Assembly: GCA_003427395.1 (NCBI GenBank)
Contig: BFEA01000877.1
Span: forward strand, 162,259-198,156
Direction: 5' to 3'
DNA from: Chara braunii
Lineage: Eukaryota; Streptophyta; Charophyceae; Charales; Characeae
Length of the DNA stretch: 35,898 nt
Shown: piece by piece, positions 32,901 to 35,898 of the stretch
Numbering within the stretch: the first letter of the stretch is position 1
Layout: each line of letters begins with the position of its first letter
Position numbers and translations under genes: made by a program
Notes under the pieces: generated by a model
Database searches by the model: none
What the model saw: the letters and a program-made list of their open reading frames with translations, nothing else
What the model was told of the DNA's origin: nothing

Positions 32901-33369
32901 CAGTCAGCAGCTGCCCCCAGAAAACATTTATGGAGAAGTTTGCCAGTGTTGTACTTTCTGGGTGGTGCTCCTTGAACATGTCATAGAGGGATATGGAGAA
33001 CGGTTTCCATGTGAAGGACTTCATGTTTGCAATCTGTGAGGTTATTCTTGCAAATGGTGATGACACCACAGCATCTGGTAAGGTCCACAGCGAAAAGGGC
33101 GGGCATCTCAAATGAAAGCACGGTGGTGACATCGCCCCTGTGCTTGGTGGCGATGACACCGATGGAAATGCCATCCCAGTTGACTTCACATCCAGAAAAT
33201 GCTTTGCACTCCGCGAACCTTGTAGACGCCACCCATGCCGTGCAGAATTATTTGGACCTGGTTTCACCATAACTCCTTCAAACGTTACATGCTTCTCAGT
33301 CCCTGGGTTTCCCACGTCTTGATCAGCCCTTTTGCTGCTGAAAACTCCCATCTGCATCCACCACCACAA
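29908..33369 (-). CDS. Sel1-like repeat, hydrophobic-segment, coiled-coil protein
   Basis: Open for 1153 codons without an intron. Sel1-like (TPR-related) repeats occupy about residues 157-195, 220-255, 256-291, 292-333 and 334-365, with another at about 478-510. The best is ALCNLARCCDLGKGRRRDPE followed by QALKFYEIAASKGD. Residues 560-625 are acidic and probably disordered; 625-720 are helical and charged. Residues 730-775 are hydrophobic and Gly/Pro-bearing (AEFVPIVGNPLATFIQMLGA), then amphipathic KII/KRISKW. A heptad-rich coiled coil spans about 945-1040, with ELSFLTQR/ELSFLTKR repeated at its end. The tail is basic (GRKRKIS). Sel1 repeats are known as protein-interaction scaffolds; a signalling or membrane-associated adaptor is inference. 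The start is uncertain: M1, M5 or M7 (33351), the last giving MGVFSSKR. Residues about 40-115 are probably in the wrong frame. Confidence 0.85.
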   Translation of the reverse strand: MWWWMQMGVFSSKRADQDVGNPGTEKHVTFEGVMVKPGPNNSARHGWRLQGSRSAKHFLDVKSTGMAFPSVSSPPSTGAMSPPCFHLRCPPFSLWTLPDAVVSSPFARITSQIANMKSFTWKPFSISLYDMFKEHHPESTTLANFSINVFWGQLLTESLAEQLGLVGQCFEGGIGIQSNKEAAAKLYILALEWSSSSEEEEKSNQGVCHALSFLTRGQTTEALCNLARCCDLGKGRRRDPEQALKFYEIAASKGDHVAMYHLGRFCEYGRGGKERSDKEARMWYERASESGNPAAFFKLGLYYLDPRFATANDDMNPKEAALKYFEKGAEAGHPEAQFLLASMGAEGMCMSPAQDWLEKAASQGCLLAILSLKLPALTTLPKQYLKSYGPWKWGHYSEKGLENLIKEGRHFEAGYAYMNGFGEVQDEAKGLICFSKAWEGLLQCVNASEPSAKGGSAWSTVHWMEEILSSDLLACQEGCLQYNIALCFALGRGVPQTKSMERYWLKLGETFSQPVPNWETLLGKAVIHQEQGSDAKSSKWFDRAGFGFFGNPNRSQEDRGVIACDVKLLERQSMRKDCGTTERIAGTGTASLSREEGLGLHRSADDDASEYGSAGEDLEHEDGSQLQMAMSVLKDLAKELLTKNEFLSQLSRVSDERVDERVRSLRLDGEQWRVLEKLTQNLLQKEREDKVRDGLRQALYLGQYYKGIQRELMEYFISAKAADGGFVPPLAKYTMATELLAGAAEFVPIVGNPLATFIQMLGATIGTQAVMKIIKRISKWADTPDEFGRIADWAAHVLTLHFKDEIEEAGRSDAEKLSKHERAHLRNISADVQDAGGDSPEQPVKFLSQKVVKMVKDHVRRIMTATQKGEVVREDRWEEEEQRRRLVRAMVVAITQQEPPPSQLQPFLTGIRERLESSIGEATELKHRKVRSWSHFDPDLSDSEEHTNTALRRKLETADEEKKKLQQTLSEAMEENAKLLEEIRRLEGRCDLLHRECADKQESLKHCLEDIEALKRELSFLTQRHFDYVQGELSFLTKRYVAYIRNDPIRPRRVPSEELAARGATLTGSRYPDRTAKGVKCRNARMRPSGSSRIRSHSASPGHRLAGVYSDDDEEVQPREQPRKHTKNYSGLSGMFLGRKRKISRGADDAYVA
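33040..33250 (-). other. Probable true coding segment in another frame of the Sel1 gene
   Basis: In the long ORF this stretch is Ser/Pro-rich and poorly protein-like. One frame over it reads WVASTRFAECKAF, VNWDGISIGVIATKHRGDV, FEMPALFAVDL and CCGVITICKNN, which looks like a folded beta-rich domain. Over 19 codons compared by hand, third positions are G/C in 15 of 19 in this frame and 10 of 19 in the long-ORF frame. Two compensating one-base errors, or short introns, would restore it. Confidence 0.55.
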
Positions 33370-33836
33370 TCAACAAGGCATATATCAAGTCAGCATCTTT
33401 CATCGCATCAGACAGCACTTAGGCTAGGGCAACATCATTCCACACTTAGGCTCCAGCACACATGGGAGAAACAATCCACTGCAGCAAACGAAAATGCAGA
33501 AGCGGCATGAATCGTAATCCAAACGATTTGAGTCCAACAAAGGCACAATCCATTAGCCTCCGAAGCAGTGAGATGCTCAAAGCCTGCATGGCACTGCCAG
33601 ACCCTTCGACTCGTCCTGGCATCCTAATCTCAGCCCAACATTTGCAGGTACTCGTCCGAAATGGCAACGAGTTTACCACTTTCATCAGCGAGCAACTGAA
33701 CCCTTGGAACCTCGATGCCGCTGAAGCACAAGTGCATGCCTGAGAATACTTGCAGCGAATCTTCTTGTTCACAGAGTAGTCAACTGAGCCTGATTGTTTA
33801 CAAACGAGTTCCACATTTGTCATGTGGATTCGACTG

Positions 33837-34000
33837 TGATCCAGGGCAAGTGATCGTGTTGAAGGAAAGAGAGATCCACACAGAGTCACACTACTAATTC
33901 TTCACTTAAATCTATCTATGACCCAGGGCACGTGATCGTGTTGAAGGAAAGAGAGATCCACACAGAGTCACAGTACTAATTCTTCGCTTAAATCTATATG
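33837..34000. repeat. 82-bp tandem duplication upstream of the Sel1 gene
   Basis: Units 33837-33918 and 33919-34000 share CGTGTTGAAGGAAAGAGAG, ATCCACACAGAGTCACA and CTTAAATCTAT with few differences. Unit 2 holds a G-box core CACGTG (33929-33934), while unit 1 has CAAGTG there. It lies 470-630 bp upstream of the Sel1 ORF start, so a regulatory role is possible but unproven. Confidence 0.8.
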
Positions 34001-35039
34001 TGACCGGAGCCGCATGCATCCATGAAAGTATTGGTGTGGGTTTGCCCTTCCTTATCGAATGCTGGGAAATACCATCTTTGCATTCTGGGTTGTCAGAGCA
34101 GCTAAATTGGCAGAGTACCTTATATCGCAATGGCAAGAAACCGTTCAAACCCCAACGCCCCGGCTAAAAGCATATACCTGCCTGGAGGAGAACGGACGGT
34201 CAGACAGCTACCTCTTGGCCTCTCGATATCTTCCATGGAAGTCGCATACATCCGTGAAAGCCATCGCTATACTACTGCAATGCTGGTCCAATGTCAGTGC
34301 TCTCAACGGCCTTCCCCTTTTCAGTTCTATGTTTTGGCTGTTCGTTAAGTATCTCTGAGCCTACAGTGCGATGCCAAAAAGTCAAGCTGATTGCCAGAGA
34401 TATACCAAAAGTACACCGAATCCACCTGCTAGTGCTCGCCCGTGTGAAACCCAGAGGGATTCCAGAAGAAGCATAATTTCAGGAAGTGATAGCTAACCCG
34501 TAGCCGATTTTGCTCTGCACAGTAAGGGAAAAGTGCAGGCCCAACAGCAGGGCCTATTTCCCCACCCCAAAGAAAAAAATTGAAAAACGGTGCATTCGGA
34601 GCAGGCTTACAAGGCGAACTAACCGAATTGTCCAGAAGTTGGTCTACTCTGGACCAGATTCTAGTGAAGGTCTCTACTCATCTTGTGATGCCAAAGGAAG
34701 CCCTTCCAGCATCCGTCCATAGAGGGTCCTTTTCTTTCTCACCCTATTGTTTTTGGCTCAGACCATACTCATCCCAGGACTGATCACAAGCGGCCTTGGA
34801 AAGACCGTCATTGAAAAGGTCACCCGGAAATTACCTTGCCACTCTTCCCATGGACGACGACCCCCATTTTCGTTTCCAGCAGGATGCAGACGGGCTTGGT
34901 TGAGATTCGGAAAGAGGTGCAGGATGGATGTGCTTTCGCAACCTGCCCTGCCTTGTTGGCCTGTCAAGATAATTACTGTAACAGATAAAAGGGAAAGGCA
35001 AATGAAAACTCAAATACAAATTACAAGCAAGCACCAGGT
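34001..35039. other. Non-coding stretch, no gene seen
   Basis: Only short ORFs of about 60-105 codons on both strands with no recognisable motif. It may include the body of the degraded LINE whose 3' end follows, but I cannot show that. Confidence 0.45.
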
Positions 35040-35595
35040 AAGCAACTCAGCATGCAGTGGCTGATCTACTACCAAGCGCTGCCAGTCAACCAGTGGCTCA
35101 GCAAACGTAGATCCCCAGCTGCTGGGCCAGACTTCGACGAAACCTGCGCCCTCTGCGAGGAGGTCACCCCGGAGAACCTGCCACACTGCCTACTCACCTG
35201 CCCGCACACAGTTCAACTCTGGACCAGAGCAGCCAACCTTTGGGGAAGTGGCTACATCTTGGCCCCTGCAAGACAACCCGGCAGCCACACTCACCGGCCT
35301 CAAAGCACCGCACATGCAGGAGAAGTGACAACGCACACTCTACCGAAGACACTGCCCCATAACACTGTGGGCAATCTGGAACAGACGCAGCAAGCAGACA
35401 ATTGCCACACAAACAACGTCGCTGGCTGAAGCATGTGAAGGCCCTATCCAGACCCTGCTAGCAGAATACCAGTCGAACTGCGCAGAGCAAGAAAGCGCAT
35501 CAAAGATGACCCCACAAAGAAACAGGACATCGTTGACAAATTCACCAAGGATGTGCTGGGCAGCAGCAACTGGGGACCATAATGGGCAACACCCT
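35040..35595 (+). pseudogene. LINE ORF2 3'-terminal fragment (RT zinc-binding domain)
   Basis: The stretch contains YYQALPVNQWLSKRR, then CALCEEVTPENLPHCLLTCP, followed by HTVQLWTRAANLW. The Cys-x2-Cys...His...Cys spacing before a hydrophobic W-containing helix is the zinc-binding domain that ends plant-type non-LTR reverse transcriptases. After a frameshift at about 35255 the homology-like text continues (RRHCPITLWAIWNRRSKQT, about 35340-35400) to about 35595. The 5' truncation is typical of LINE insertion. No poly-A tail is seen directly after. Confidence 0.72.
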
Positions 35596-35598
35596 CAG

Positions 35599-35898
35599 TG
35601 TTACGGACCCAGCCAGGGCTCGATCCCTGGTCCGCGGGGTACCACCCGCCAGGCTGCTATTCTATTTTTTTTGGAGTTTCTGATCTCCGGTTCCTGACTG
35701 TTGGCGCCCTCTGCAGTTGGCGCCCGTTCTCAAGTCGCGCCTCTGCCACTTTCGGATTTCGTACTTGGCGGACTCCCCCCAGATCCCCATTCCGCGCCCT
35801 TACCCCGACACCAAACGGGATCCCCTTCCCCCGACATTCCCCCCCACTGCGCGCTACCCCCCGTTCCCCGACCCCGATCTCCCACCCCTGTCAGATCC
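35599..35898. other. GC-rich end of window, possible start of another repeat
   Basis: It opens TGTTACGGACCC, followed by a hairpin with arms CCAGGG (35613-35618) and CCCTGG (35625-35630), a T run, then two TGGCGCCC words and C-rich sequence. TGTTA is a common LTR start, but no terminus or partner is in the window. Confidence 0.25.

Noticed and set aside
33446-33889. 147-codon minus ORF as an upstream exon of the Sel1 gene
   Set aside because: Composition is undistinguished, it is interrupted from the gene by stops, and no convincing splice pair was found; left as upstream sequence.
35605-35640. T-arm-like hairpin as a tRNA gene
   Set aside because: Loop length and sequence do not fit a T arm, and no other cloverleaf arms can be found on either strand.
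35717-35735. TGGCGCCCG word as a lysine-tRNA primer site
   Set aside because: Only about nine bases fit and no LTR end can be shown upstream; the same TGGCGCC word occurs elsewhere nearby.

Overview
The window looks like repeat-rich nuclear DNA from the green-plant lineage. Support comes from Ty3/gypsy elements primed by initiator-Met tRNA (binding site TGGTATCAGAGC), degenerate chromodomain-like pol C-termini, a LINE fragment, MITE-like and SINE-like elements, long microsatellites, and one long eukaryotic gene. The gag and pol style reminds me of charophyte (Chara-like) repeats; that is an inference from memory.

Layout. 1-1610: palindromic GATT/AATC microsatellites, an N-rich unresolved stretch and a polypurine GGAGGAGAT tract, with no gene. 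1615-5731: gypsy copy I (+), 5'-truncated and degenerate, interrupted at 3050-3630 by a 581-bp TTAA-flanked nonautonomous element. 5976-6103: a 128-bp MITE with TTA duplications. 6143-22492: gypsy copy II (-), two LTRs bounded by a 4-bp duplication (CAAT), split by a complete nested gypsy copy III (+) at 12841-20145, which has its own 4-bp duplication (CATA). 23290-24292: a diverged solo LTR of the I/II family, ending at an assembly gap. 24306-24885: a 25-bp minisatellite. 24886-29900: no convincing gene; contains a composite minisatellite, tRNA-derived SINE-like units, A-tails and a hexanucleotide array. 29908-33369 (-): the one convincing host gene, an intronless 1153-codon ORF with Sel1-like repeats, a hydrophobic helical segment and a C-terminal coiled coil. 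Its N-terminal stretch seems to change reading frame. 33837-34000: an 82-bp tandem duplication upstream of that gene. 35040-35595: the 3' end of a LINE ORF2. 35599-35898: GC-rich, possibly the start of another repeat.

All retroelement coding regions carry stops, frameshifts, deletions or lost catalytic residues, so none looks autonomous. The insertion order is readable: copy II integrated first, and copy III later landed in its 5' leader. The host gene's partners and function cannot be read from the window. Its Sel1-plus-hydrophobic-plus-coiled-coil layout is the best candidate for undescribed biology here.
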